Of a DNA stretch of 64,000 nucleotides, positions 22,267 to 34,248 are shown in pieces; within the stretch, counting starts at the first letter, position 1, and each line of letters opens with the position of its first letter. Source of the DNA: Neoarius graeffei (taxonomy: Eukaryota; Chordata; Actinopteri; Siluriformes; Ariidae); NCBI RefSeq assembly GCF_027579695.1, contig NC_083577.1, forward strand, positions 31,175,198 through 31,239,197, given 5' to 3'. The position numbers were made by a program, and so were the translations under genes. Below the pieces are notes generated by a model. That model was not told where the DNA came from and ran no database searches. It saw nothing but the letters and a program-made list of their open reading frames with translations.

Positions 22267-24507
22267 TAAAATTGGTAGCATTCAAAAAGACAGCAATAAG
22301 CCAACAGTCAATAAATAATAGTTGACATGTGTTATTTAAGATTTTAGTCAGTAACTCCCACCACATTTAACAGGCATGATACTTTTTTTAAGTAAACACA
22401 GAACTAGTGTTCTGCAATGTCCACACAAGGCACTATAAATTGTTCTTAGACACTTTCAGAGTGTACACAATGCTGTCCTTCAACTTTTCATGTTTTCAAA
22501 CAGGATCAGACTTACTCTGTTGAGTCTGGTACACAAGATTTACCTTGTCTATAAGAACATCAGAATGGATGACAAAAAATGGAACAATCAGCCAGGATTA
22601 TGAACAGCTTTATTCAGGCAACATTACATTCCAAATGCTAATTCATTATGAGGCAGCAGCTGTGGCTGTTTGGCAGATTGATACACATTCCAAGTTTACG
22701 AGTAGATGAGGAAGTGATGAAGACCTTCTAATGAACTGGATGACTTAGCTTGAGCCTTACTTTGGACCTTACAAACTGGTGAAAAATTCAAGGAAAAACT
22801 AACATAACCACCAGAACAGCTTCAATGTCGCTTGCTACCAATTTTGCAAGACTTTGGAGCAAGAACTGGATATTAATGATCCAAAGATGTTCCCTTTATT
22901 TATTTATTTTTGGCTCAAACATACTACTCCAAAATCTCCCCTATGTGATCATTTGTGTTAATCTGATGATAGCATATAATATCATTTTAATTATATACTT
23001 CTCACGCTTTTAATTTTTATTTGGTGAACCCTAGTGCCCTGTGGATTGAAGGTTAAGTCATCAGATAAAATAGATACAATAACAAAAACAGCAAAACTAT
23101 ACGACCATGACAGTCAAAATTTGATAGCAATTTCCAACAAGTGCACTTTCAAGCTCTTTCTAGGAACATCCTTAACCCATTCTAGATACAGTCATAACCA
23201 GCACAAGGATATCAGGCTAGATTAAAAAAATATATGTATGTTATGGTATAGAAGCAGAAATGGAAAATTGTAAGCGATGCCATGAGCCTGTGTTGGAAAC
23301 GAGTCAGAATATTAGATTTTTGAAAGCAGATTGCCTGAGGGTAGAAACTGTGCCAAATCTGATGGTTGGTGTTTTGATGCTGCACTTAGTATCTTTTGCC
23401 AAGTCCTACAAGGAAAAACAGCTTCTGGAAGACGTGATCTGGGGGCTTAAATGTTCCATGAGCTTTTATTGTACCAGTGGAGCAGTGGTAGGCATGAAAC
23501 AGTCTGATCCAGATTTTTAGTTATGTTCCACTTTGATCAAGTGCACACTTCCTACGTAGAGGAACTCAATGCCCAAATATTGAATATTTCAGTGAACGCA
23601 ATTAAGGGGCCAAAAGGTCTAAAACTGTATCTTGATTACTAGACAGCTGTTAGACCCTCAGAAATACAGAGGGCAAGATATGGTTTTATACATTTTTGTT
23701 GACCGGTTTGACTCAGCAGTGCAGTGAGTGGAGTTCAGCTGTTTGCAGGAAGACTCTGGTGTCAGAGGTTAAAGTCGTGTATATAAGATTTGCAGCAGGT
23801 TTTCATTAAGCTGTTTGGTCCATTTGTAATGGTACCATGCAACACTCCCAAAAATGTATACTGTATATAGAATGGATATGAGTCCAAGCCTAAACAAATT
23901 AATCAACTACAAATTAGATTAGTTAATAATTTAATAATTAATGATGAACTAAATTAATAACAATAAAAGAGCAAAGAAAATTGATTTGGGGTGAAAACTT
24001 TTTTTCTTCTTCCTTAACAGTCCAGGCATTTATTGATTCTAAAATTTGAGTCAAGAGTGATGAATGATACAAATTATCATTACCGAGTTAGAAAGCTATT
24101 TACCTAGAGAACTCGGTAGTGACTAACGGGAAGTATTTGCATATTTTTCCGTATTTTTGTATTTCAAGCACAATTATATTGTACAAGTCATCTAATGCAT
24201 CTGTTCTGTGTTTTAACACTAACATCTGTGCCTTTTTACAAGTTGGAGAAGAAAATACAGAGATTAGATAATAAAATACATGGAACACAGATCAGGTAAT
24301 AAAAATACACACATAATACATGACCATATGTGACAGTGGCAGCTTTAAAAATGCATCTTTTGGTTGTTAAGTGTTTTCTTTTCATTTCAGTTGTTAAAAC
24401 TTTAACTACAGAGTCACTGGATATAAATTTAACCACATAAATGACCAAGCATAATATCTGATTGTTGCAACATCTTATTAAAATTAATAGATTTATGCAA
24501 ACAGCAT
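22263..24507. other. No gene recognised
   Basis: AT-rich sequence. The 86-codon ORF at 23260-23520 has no recognisable domain and no neighbouring exon evidence. No clear repeat structure is visible. Confidence 0.5.
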
Positions 24508-25207
24508 GTAGAATAGAATAGAATAGAATAGAATAGAATAGAATAGAATAGAGTTTATTGCCATTTGCACAAATACACTGCAGTACAGGTACACTGGAAT
24601 TCTTGAGTGTTTTCCATGAGTCAGCTTCATAGACATTATTTTAAAGGGGGGGGGGATTTACAAATATACAAAACAACATACATTCTGAAATTAAAAAAAA
24701 AAAACACATGATAATACAAAATTATAATAATAACAAACAGTGAGAGAACTAGATAGACCTATGTAAGACATAAACTAAGTGCAACTGTGTAGGAATAAAT
24801 ATATTTAAAAAAGTAATAAATATCTACCTGAAGTGGTATTGCATATATTGGGTATTACACAAATTGAGTGAGTATTGCACATTTTGGTTGAGGAGGTAGA
24901 AACAGAAGTTAGAAAATCCAGTGATATTGCACATGGAGACATTGTGTGTGGGGGAGAAAAGAGAAGAGAGTAATCAATGAGGTACATAATTCTGGATCAG
25001 CACTTTTATTTTAATATGTGTATTATGGGCTCCTGTGAAGAGTGAGAGACATTCCATCTTTTTTATTCATGACATAAGAACTGTAGGACACACAAAATGT
25101 GACATTCACAGTCTTAATGGTTATTGACAGGATTGCCACAGGAATGTGATCAATACTTCTAACCGTAGCAGCACCTGTAGTGATAAAGGCCCTGGGGACA
25201 TCAAATA
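24508..25207 (-). mobile_element. Probable non-LTR retrotransposon 3' fragment with ATTCT tail
   Basis: A (GAATA)n run of about nine units at 24508-24551 on plus is an ATTCT-type tail on minus, preceded on that strand by GGCAATAAACTC. This tail-plus-body layout recurs at 3' ends of fish LINEs. The body extends toward the Tc1 inserted at 25208. No intact coding region is seen, and the left limit rests on the tail alone. Confidence 0.45.
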
Positions 25208-26815
25208 CAGTGGTGCTTGAAAATTTGTGAACCCTTTAGAATTTTCTATTATCTCTGCATAAATATGACCTAAAACATCATAAGAGTTTCACACAAGTCC
25301 TAAAAGTAGATAAAGAGAACCCATTTAAACAAATGAGACAAAAATATTATACTTGGTCATTTATTTATTGAGGAAAATCAATATTACATACTGTATCTGC
25401 AAGTGGCAAAAGTTTGTGAACCTCTTGGATTAGCAGTTAATTTGAAGGTGAAATTAGAGTCAGGTGTTTTCAATCAGTGGGATGACAATCAGGTGTGAGT
25501 GGGCACCCTGTTTTATTTAAAGAACAGGGATCTATCAAAGTCTGATCTTCACAACACATGTTTGTGGAAGTGTATCATGGCACGAACAAAGATTTCTGAG
25601 GACTTCAGAAAAAGTGTTGTTGATGCTCATCAGGCTGGAAAAGGTTACAAAACTATCTCTAAAGAGTTTGGATTCCACCAATCCACAGTCAGACAGATTG
25701 TGTACAAATGGAGGAAATTCAAGACCATTGTTACCCTCCCCAGAAGTGGTCGACCAACAAAGATCACTCCAAGAGCAAGGCATGTAATAGTCAGCGAGGT
25801 CACAAAGGACCCCAGGGTAACTTCTAAGCAACTGAAGGCCTCTCTCACATTGGCCAATGTTAATGTTCATGAGTCCACCATCAAGTAGAACACTGAACAA
25901 CAATGGTGTGCATGTCAGGGTTGGAAGGAGAAAGCCACTGCTCTCCAAAAAGAGCATTGCTGCTTGTCTGCAGTTTGCTAAAGATCACGTGGACAAGCCA
26001 GAAGGCTATTGGAAAAATGTTTTGTGGCCGAATGAGACAAAAATAGAACATTTTGGTTTAAATGAGAAGTGTTATGTTTGGAGAAAGGAAAACACTGCAT
26101 TCCAGCATAAGAACCTTATCCCATCTTTGAAACATGGTGGTGGTAGTATCATGGTTTGGGTCTGTTTTGCTGCATCTGGGCCAGGACGGCTTGCCATCAT
26201 TGATGGAACAATGAATTCTGAATTATGCCAGCGAATTCTAAAGGAAAATGTCAGGACATCTGTCCATGAACTGAATCTCAAGAGACATTGGGTCATGCAG
26301 CAAGACAATGATCCTAAGCACACAAGTCGTTCTACCAAAGAATGGATAAAGAAGAATAAAGTTAATGTTTTGGAATGGCCATGTCAAAGTCCTGACCTTA
26401 ACCCAATTGAAATGTTGTGGAAGGACCTGAAGCAAGCAGTTCATGTGAGGAAACCCAACAACATCCCAGAGTTGAAGCTGTTCTGTATGGAGGAATGGAC
26501 TAAAATTCCTCCAAGCCAGTGTGCAGGACTGATCAACAGTTACTGGAAATGTTTAGTTGCAGTTATTGCACAAGGGGGTCACACTAGATACTGAAAGCAA
26601 AGGCTCACATACTTTTGCCACTCACAGATATGTAATATTGGATCATTTTCCTCAATAAATAAATGACCAAGTATAATATTTTTTGTCTCATTTGTTTAAC
26701 TGGGTTCTCTTTATCTACTTTTAGGACTTGTGTGAAAATCTGATGAAGTTTTAGGTCATATTTATGCAGAAATATAGAAAATTCTAAAGGGTTCACAAAC
26801 TTTCAAGCACCACTG
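25208..26815 (+). mobile_element. Tc1-like transposon, complete ends, dead transposase
   Basis: 1,608 bp with long inverted repeats (left from CAGTGGTGCTTGAAAATTTG, right ending TTCAAGCACCACTG), flanked by TA (25206-25207 and 26816-26817). The arms remain highly similar, so the copy is relatively young. Confidence 0.95.
25577..26594 (+). pseudogene. Tc1-like transposase, frameshifted and active-site mutant
   Basis: It starts MARTKISEDFRK with paired-like helix-turn-helix segments (GYKTISKEFGFHQSTVRQIV) and a GRP linker. A frameshift near 25885-25895 moves the frame; the rest runs to 26594 with GGGSIMVWVCFAASG, QQDNDPKHTS and SPDLNPIEMLW. The DD34E triad keeps the second Asp (QQDND) and the Glu (NPIE), but the first Asp is replaced: WPNETKIE has Asn where Tc1 enzymes have Asp. 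The enzyme cut and pasted DNA at TA; this copy is doubly inactive. Confidence 0.93.
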
Positions 26816-26817
26816 TA

Positions 26818-27140
26818 TGCATGTCATGTCATGTATTCCTGATTTCATGATGAAAATAACTGTAGCACTTCTTTGGCTTTCTGCTTGCAACAAAAATCAA
26901 AATCAAACCTTGTGTCCTTGCTCTGTAGATGTCAAACGGGTCTGCACCATGTTTAACTATCTATATTTGTTTTTCCACCAGACGGTGTGGCACAGCACGG
27001 CTTGTGTACAAATCACTAATCTTACATTTGGTTGTTATTTCCATAGCCAAGTGAGCAAAATTGTGCATAACCCTTTTGGCTAGCTACAACGCAAGCTGAT
27101 CTCTATTTTCAGGATATGGGTGAAGCTAGAAATGGACCAT
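26818..27140. other. No gene recognised
   Basis: Short interval after the Tc1, possibly continuing the element into which it was inserted. No domain-bearing ORF. Confidence 0.4.
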
Positions 27141-27207
27141 CTACTATTATTATTATTATTATTAGTATTAGTAGTAGTAGTAGTAGTAGTAGCAGTAGTA
27201 GTAGTAT
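27141..27207. repeat. (ATT)n(AGT)n microsatellite
   Basis: A trinucleotide run that changes from ATT to AGT units part-way. Confidence 0.95.
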
Positions 27208-27320
27208 TTAAAAAAAGAAACACGAGCAGGCTGGAATTGCTTTCCTAGAGAGTACAAATTCAGGTCCGAATACAAGATTACAGATAGATTGGCTGTACTT
27301 AGTGATTTTACGAGAACGAT

Positions 27321-28975
27321 GGCTACAATTATCGACAGGCCATAATTATCAACACCTTTTCAGATTTACCAATAAAAAACTATTTTACAAAGGTGAGTTT
27401 CAGTTACAGCAGTTGTTATTGGTTAATTAATCAACCGGAAGGCCCCCCTCACCCTTTGATCTTGTCATCTGATGATGCAGCTCATTACCTGAGATGGAAT
27501 TTTTTTTTAGCACGATCAGCAATTTCAGGAAAACCCAGACGTTATCATCGCAGGTAAGCACGGTGGAAAGACCATGGACATGTTTTTACTTATCAAATTC
27601 ACCAATATTTCATGATATCCTTGTCGAAACCTACTTTGTTTCTTACTCTTTCATTTGACAGTCACCATTTTGTATCTAAACACGCGTTTCAGAAGTCATG
27701 TGAGGTGTCGATAATAGTGATCACTTTCACCGGTGTCCACCATTTTCAACACCCTGTGGAATTAAGTGACATTTACAACTGTTCTGGATCGATCTTTGTG
27801 TAACATTGCTGAAGTAGACAAAGTACTTTAAAAAAAATAAAAGTGCTGTGATTTTATCATTTCTTCCTGATTCATAACAGAATGGAATGCTTATAGAATA
27901 TTTGGAATCCTATTGCAATAAATAGAATTAGACCAGAATTAAATTCCTAGCTATATAAAAAAATTACATGCTTTAAATATTCAGATTTTTCTATTCCATT
28001 CGAGAAATATATATATTTTTGCAGTTTGCTTTAAATATCCACTACATATTACAATGACATGCGGCCTTTGACCTGGATTTTCACGTGGTTACAGTGTCAA
28101 CTGCCTGTTGACATTTATTGGTAAACTACAAAACTAGAAATTAATACAAACAACAACAAATGATTGACAAAATGTGATCTATAAAAATACTTAGGAAGTG
28201 GAGCAAAAATATTTTCTCATTATCAGTTCATTTGTTTACAAACATTAGAATTACTTCCTCATTTACGTGAGCACCATCTCATCTCATTATCTCTAGCCGC
28301 TTTATCCTTCTACAGGGTCGCAGGCAAGCTGGAGCCTATCCCAGCTGACTACAGGCAAAAGGCGGGGTACACCCTGGACAAGTCGCCAGGTCATCACAGG
28401 GCTGACACATAGACACAGACAACCATTCACACTCACTTTAGAGTCACCAGTTAACCTAACCTGCATGTCTTTGGACTGTGGGGGAAACCGGAGCACCCGG
28501 AGGGAACCCACGCAGACAACATGCAAACTCCGCACAGAAAGGCCCTCGCCGGCCCCGGGGCTTGAACCCAGGACCTTCTTGCTGTGAGGCAACAGCGCTA
28601 ACCACTACACCACCGTGCCGCCACGTGAGTGCCAGCATCGATATATTTATATAAAGTATATTTTGTGCTGAATATAAATCTATGTAAAACAAATTTTAAA
28701 TAAAAACTGTTTTGTTGACTTAATACCACATACCGATTTTTTTTTTTAAATAATCATCTGGATGTCGATAATTTTGGAACGGTGTCGGTAACTGTGGACA
28801 AACATGTTGATAATTGTGGAACAGTGTCACGTGATCTGATATGCTAAGTAATCTGAAATCAATTCATTTTTTTCCACTGGGAGTTGAGTAATTATTCATG
28901 CACAACTTACATATTGAAAGTCTGTTCTACTTTTGCAACGGCCAAAAAATCATTAATGTGTCGATAATTATAGCC
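27321..28975. mobile_element. Unclassified TIR DNA transposon with TCGATAATT-type subterminal repeats
   Basis: GGCTACAATTATCGACA at the left is mirrored by TGTCGATAATTATAGCC at the right. Near the right end GATAATTTTGGAACGGTGTC and GATAATTGTGGAACAGTGTC form an internal repeat. No target duplication is obvious and no transposase is recognisable. A V-SINE is nested at 28271-28622. Confidence 0.55.
28271..28622 (-). mobile_element. V-SINE, full length
   Basis: Read on minus it starts GGCGGCACGGTGGTGTAGTG and ends in ATAATGAGATGAGATG. ACGTGAG occurs at both flanks (28265-28271 and 28623-28629), the likely target duplication. Confidence 0.93.
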
Positions 28976-29593
28976 GCCACTCTAGATAGCTACAGTAGCT
29001 AGCTGCATTTGTTTTAACCTACATCAGATAGTGAATGTCCAGGTTTTTTTTTTTTTAAATTACTACTAGCTCTCCTACTTCAGCTTTAGCAAACATATTA
29101 TTAAAGGGAAAATATTGTTATAAAAGCATGTCATAATTATGATGACACATTGTTTTGATTTTACCTAACATTCCATTTTAGGTTGTGTTGTTACACTGTT
29201 TGAATTGGCCACTGTGATGTTTCCCTGATGGAGTGGACACTGAATCACAGGCAGGTGGGATCAAGTTCACTTTTGGTTTGATTTCAAAACCAGGAACCAA
29301 ACAAAACACACTTTTCAGCTGATTTCAAGGCTTTTTAATGTCCCAATGCACAGGTGTGATTTCAGCCAGGGGAAGATCCTCACTTTCTGTGCCTCTCCCT
29401 CTTTTATCTGCTTCCTCTCACTGCACACAAACTCACACAGACAGCACATTAATTCACAACAGGTGCTTCCACTTTGCCACTCACCTTCCTCAGCTTCACT
29501 CTCCATTCACAAACTGGCACTTGACCATGCCCCTGATGCCACAGCCACATTTCTACTTTCCTTGCATATGGTTTTTCACCATATTTGTGCTTT
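28976..29593. other. No gene recognised
   Basis: Unremarkable AT-rich DNA, then a CA/CT-rich stretch into which the inverted LINE copy inserted. No supportable gene. Confidence 0.45.
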
Positions 29594-29603
29594 CCTTCCA
29601 TTG

Positions 29604-30636
29604 TGACATTCCATGTCCCAACAGCCAGCCGCTGTGTCCGGGGATCAGGTCGTCGAGGCCCCTGCCTTCGACTGCCACCCAATCCACATTGCACCAGTCC
29701 CCTACTGCTACCTCTGTGGGTGGTGAACCCACAGGAGGTCGGGCCCACGTCACCTCTTCGGGCTGAGCCCGGCCGGGCCCCATGGGCAAAGGCCCGGCCA
29801 CCAAGCGCTCGCATATGAGCCCCAACCCCGGGCCTGGCTCCAGGGTGGGGCCCCGGCTGCGTCATCCCGGGCGACGTCACGGTCCTCAGATTTTTCTCCA
29901 TAGGGGTTTTGGTGGGATGAGAATCAACACCTCCAAGTCCGAGGCCATGGTTCTCGACCGGAAAAGGATGGCTTGCCCTCTCCACGTTGGTGGAGAAGTT
30001 CTGCCTCAAGTGGAGGAGTTTAAGTATCTCGGGATCTTGTTCACGAGTGAGGGAAGGATGGAGCGTGAGATCGACAGGCGGATCGGTGCAGCCTCCGCAG
30101 TGATGCGGTCGCTTTACCGGTCCGTCGTGGTGAAGAAGGAGCTGAGCCAAAAGGCGAAGCTCTCAATTTACCGGTCGATTTACGTTCCGACTCTCACCTA
30201 TGGTCATGAGCTTTGGGTAATGACCGAAAGGACAAGATCGCGGATACAAGCGGCCGAAATGAGTTTCCTTCGCAGGGTGGCTGGGCGCTCCCTTAGAGAT
30301 AGGGTGAGAAGCACAGTCACTCAGGAGGAGCTTGGAGTAGAGCCGCTGCTGCTCCACATCGAGAGGAATCAGCTGAGGTGGCTCGGGCATCTTTTTCGGA
30401 TGCCTCCTGGACGCCTCCCTCGGGAGGTGTTCCAGGCATGTCCCCCCGGGAGGAGGCCCCGGGGAAGACCCAGGACACGCTGGAGGGACTATGTCTCTCG
30501 GCTGGCCTGGGAACGCCTCGGTGTTCTTCCTGAGGAGCTGGCCGAGGTGTCTGGGGAAAGGGAAGTTTGGGCTTCCCTGCTTAGACTGCTGCCTCCGCGA
30601 CCCGGTCCTGGATAAAGCGGAAGAAGATGAGACGAG
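29604..30636. mobile_element. Same EN/RT LINE, second copy, 5' segment inverted within one insertion
   Basis: 29604 to about 29905 is the 5' leader and the endonuclease start (GTWNVT) on the minus strand; 29906-30636 is the RT C-terminal region and 3' end on the plus strand. The direct repeat CCTTCCATTG flanks the whole unit (29594-29603 and 30637-30646). A single target duplication round two opposed segments is what twin priming produces. About 2 kb of central element is absent. The 3' end is GGATAAAGCGGAAGAAGATG then AGACGAG. Confidence 0.92.
29906..30615 (+). pseudogene. LINE RT C-terminal region
   Basis: The frame begins in GMRINTSKSEAMVLD just after the inversion joint and runs to the element's stop through EEFKYLGILFTSEGRMER, AEMSFLRRVAGRSLRDR, QLRWLGHLFRMPPGRL and LLRLLPPRPGPG. 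It lacks FADD and everything before it. Open throughout, which argues for a fairly recent insertion, but not functional alone. Confidence 0.9.
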
Positions 30637-30646
30637 CCTTCCATTG

Positions 30647-31029
30647 TTTACCAGTATTTTTTTTAACTTAAAATTGTTTAATTCCATATATATCTACATA
30701 CACTTTGTAATTTAGTAAGATCTACTTTTTCCCCAGATTGTCTTTTTTTTAACAGCTGTATAGTACAACTGCATTGCATTCAGAGAGCAAATCAGATCTT
30801 CATGTTATCCACTCTGACTGTTTTTGTTTTTACAGTGCTGCAGGGATCTCTTATTCATCTTCATAGTCCTCATCATGATTTCACCAGGGTTACATCATGA
30901 TCATTACAATTCATAAAGCAATGCCACCCACTCTTTAGTCTACTGAAGGCATCCCCAAAATTCTCACTTTCTTTAATTATTTTCTTGTACTTTTGCTGTT
31001 TTGCAGTCAGCAGCATAGTGTCAGGAAAT
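30647..31029. other. No gene recognised
   Basis: Unremarkable AT-rich interval between the LINE and the next SINE. Confidence 0.5.
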
Positions 31030-31271
31030 GTGGTGGCTGAATAGGTTAAGGCTAAGGGTTACTGAGTGGAGGATTCGGTGTTTGAGCACTGCCAAACTGC
31101 CACTACTGGGCCCTTAGGTAAGGCCTTTAATCCTATTAGCTCAATTTAACCTCACCAACCCCACATGAAGGAGTGGAAAACGACTGAAGAAAAAGTAGGT
31201 TCATGGTGGCTCCATTGGCTATCACAGGGACACAGCACTCTGGATGGAACCCCAGTACAATACTATGTACA
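31030..31271 (+). mobile_element. Old tRNA-derived SINE, diverged
   Basis: TGGCTGAATAGGTTAAGGCT and GGGTTACTGAGTGGAGGATT followed by CACTGCCAAACTGCCACTAC and TGGGCCCTTAGGTAAGGCCT match the order of a common fish tRNA-derived SINE distinct from the V-SINE. It is degraded and interrupted downstream by a V-SINE. Confidence 0.55.
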
Positions 31272-31284
31272 CATTAATTCACAT

Positions 31285-31644
31285 CTCATCTCATTATCTC
31301 TAGCCGCTTTATCCTTCTACAGGGTCACAGGCAAGCTGGAGCCTATCCCAGCTGACTACGGGCGAAAGGCGGGGTACACCCTGGACAAGTCGCCAGGTCA
31401 TCACAGGGCTGACACATAGACACAGACAACCATTCACATTCACGGTCAATTTAGAGTCACCAGTTAACCTAACCTGCATGTCTTTGGACTGTGGGGGAAA
31501 CCAGAGCACCTGGAGGAAACCCACACGGACACGGGGAGAACATGCAAACTCCACACAGAAAGGCCCTCGCCAGCCCCGGGGCTCGAACCCAGGACCTTCT
31601 TGCTGTGAGGCGACAGCGCTAACCACTACACCACCGTGCCGCCC
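31285..31644 (-). mobile_element. V-SINE, full length, 13-bp target duplication
   Basis: A full V-SINE on minus from tail (31285) to head (GGCGGCACGGTGGTG at 31643). CATTAATTCACAT is repeated exactly at 31272-31284 and 31645-31657. Confidence 0.95.
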
Positions 31645-31659
31645 CATTAATTCACATAT

Positions 31660-31815
31660 AGGGTCAAAATAGTAGCCATTCCACTTATATGCATGCTTTT
31701 TGGGAGGAAACCAGTAAACTCTGAGGAAACCCACATGGACACTGGGAGAACATGTGAAACACAACATACCGGTAGACAGTCATGCTACCTACTGTGCCAA
31801 CATGCCACTCTACAG
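31660..31815 (-). mobile_element. Old V-SINE fragment (central block)
   Basis: GGAGGAAACCAGTAAACTCT, GAGGAAACCCACATGGACAC and TGGGAGAACATG are a diverged copy of the V-SINE central block on minus, followed by a decayed tRNA-like head with CTACCTACTGTGCCAACATG. Older than the adjacent copy. Confidence 0.65.
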
Positions 31816-32364
31816 CACTATCACTGAAATATACTCAGAAATAAAATATTTAGAATATTACTAATAGTTGGCTACCTTGGTCACGGGCTGCTAACCTGCC
31901 AATATCTTGGATATTCAAGCATACCTCTTCAGGAATAGTCTAGAACTGGAGTCTTTAATCTTATCCACAAAAATAGTAGTGTGGCTGTAACCTTTTCTTC
32001 TCATAAAGCAGCAGTTCTAACCAAGTAATAGTCACACCTGTTTAATTAGCTGATTTTGGTCTTGAATTAGGTGTGGCTAATTATTTTGCTGGAATGACAA
32101 TAATGCAGCCACAGTGACCTTTAGGAGAGAAGGATGAAATATTACTTTGTATATCTCTTATACTTTTACATTCTATACTGTTTATACACTTAAGTCCTTT
32201 GTGTTTTTCAGTTAGAAATTAGACAACATTAGACACTAGTCTCTAGTCTACCGGGTAGAGGAGAGCTAGTACCGGTACAAGCGTAACTTACATGTTTTCT
32301 CTACATGCACAAATGCATTTGTGCTCTTTTTACATGCATATGCACTCGACTTTAAAAGAAATAC
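31816..32364. other. No gene recognised
   Basis: No supportable gene or element boundaries. Confidence 0.45.
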
Positions 32365-32889
32365 GTATACCCCTGCTCATTCATGCAATTATCCAATCAG
32401 CCACTCATGTGGCAGCAGCACAATGCATAATAAAATCACTGTGTATAATACGTGTGTGTGTGTGTGTGTGGGGGGGTGTTTACACAGAATTGTGTGACAA
32501 ACACAAAACATCCTGTGAGTAGCAGTTCTGCACGTAGAATTGCTTTGTTGATGAGAGAAGTCAATGGAGAATGACCAGACTAGTTTAAGCTTAGAAGACG
32601 AATAAAGCAACTAAAATAACCATTCTTTACAACTGCGGTGGGCAGAAAAGCATCTCAGAAGGCACATGAACATTCCAACATTGAAGCAGATGGGCTAGAA
32701 GACAGCAGAAGTCCACATTGGGTTTTATTCTTGTCAGCCAAGAACAGGAATCTTAGCCTACAGTGGGCACAGACTTTTTCCAATCTTCAGCCTCAGATTC
32801 TTTTTCTTGGCACTTCTGCCACATGATTGGCTGATTGGATACTTGCGTGAATGAGATAAATGCACTCCTAGTAAAGTGGCTGGTGAGTG
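32365..32889 (+). mobile_element. Tc1-like element fragment, internally deleted
   Basis: The right end AAAGTGGCTGGTGAGTGT is followed by TA (32890-32891) and matches the end at 59799. The left part (CCAATCAGCCACTCATGTGG) and a relic of the transposase N-terminal third (TTGATGAGAGAAGTCAATGG onward) remain; the catalytic part is missing. A (GT)n then G run interrupts it near 32453-32476. Confidence 0.75.
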
Positions 32890-32891
32890 TA

Positions 32892-33117
32892 CAATTATAT
32901 AACTTGTCCATTTGGGAAAATACAAAGCAAAACAAGATTCATCAGCTCTGTATTCACAATGTATCATGGTGGCAACATATGACAAATGATAAGCTTTATG
33001 GTGACCTACCACGTATAAGAAAGTCAGACAACATAGATTCAAACTTGCTGGACACTGAATGAGACACAAGGAGGAGATAGCATCATGATTTCTGTGGCAG
33101 CCCAGATTTGGGAAAGT
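32892..33117. other. No gene recognised
   Basis: Short interval before the LINE target duplication; no ORF of interest. Confidence 0.45.
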
Positions 33118-33887
33118 GAATAGAGGCAGAAGATGATGTGCCCATACTGTCTCAGAAGTGAGACTGAGATGGTATGGGCACATCCTGAGAAGAGGTGCAG
33201 AGCATGTTGGAAGGAGAATGTTGAGGATGGAGCTGCCAGGCACACAAAAATGAGGAAGACCAAAGAGGAGATACAGTACATGGATGTGATGAGCAGGCCT
33301 GGAATTTCGTCATTTTAGGGGCAAGGCCACTTGGCCTTTTGTGCTGTCAATTTTTTGAGGGCATGAAGGCCAAAAGCCAGGGCACCAAGGCCATAAAATA
33401 AAACAATGATTTTAAGTTCACGTCTATAATTAATTTAATTTAAGGACTAATGACTCTTCTGAGGAAGATTGGAGTCTCAGTCAAAACTATCAAGCAGGTA
33501 AAGAAACATCTCCTACACTATTATGTCTGAAGATAAGAAAATATTGAACACATCTAAACTTATCAATCCATCACTCACTTCAAAAATTGTAAAACTTATT
33601 AAACCTATATCCTCCCATAATTTTTGTTCAATTGACACCGAATGTGCAAGAGCATCTTCAGACTGTACTACTATGCAGATTTTTGATTAATCAAAATTGA
33701 GCCTGGAGTACATCAAAATGTTTGACTGTAAATGGAACATATACTAGCATGCAGGCTACTGATTAACCCATAAGAGCCCAGACCTATTTCTCAATCAAGG
33801 AAAATTATTAAGGAAATAAAATGAACTAAATAGACGACAAAGAAAACATTTCTGACTTTTTATTTTTTAAAATAGCACTTTCATGTC

Positions 33888-34248
33888 GGGCGGCACGGTG
33901 GTGTAGTGGTTAGCACTGTCGCCTCACAGCAAGAAGGTCCTGGGTTCGGGGGCCAGCGAGGGCCTTTCTGTGTGGAGTTTGCATGTTCTCCCCGTGTCCG
34001 CGTGGGTTTCCTCCGGGTGCTCCGGTTTCCCCCACAGTCCAAAGACATGCAGGTTAGGTTAACTGGTGACTCTAAATTGACTGTAGGTGTGAATGGTTGT
34101 CTGTGTCTATGTGTCAGCCCTGTGATGACCTGGCGACTTGTCCAGGGTGTACCCCGCCTTTCGCCCATAGTCAGCTGGGATAGGCTCCAGCTTGCTTGCG
34201 ACCCTGTAGAAGGATAAAGCGGCTAGAGATAATGAGATGAGATGAGAG
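33888..34248 (+). mobile_element. V-SINE with 11-bp target duplication
   Basis: Starts GGGCGGCACGGTGGTGTAGT and ends ATAATGAGATGAGATGAGAG. ACTTTCATGTC is repeated exactly at both flanks (33877-33887 and 34249-34259). A small deletion removes part of box B (GGGTTCGGGGGCCAGCG). Confidence 0.95.

Noticed and set aside
23260..23520. 86-aa ORF as a gene
   Set aside because: No recognisable domain, no splice or promoter support; likely chance.
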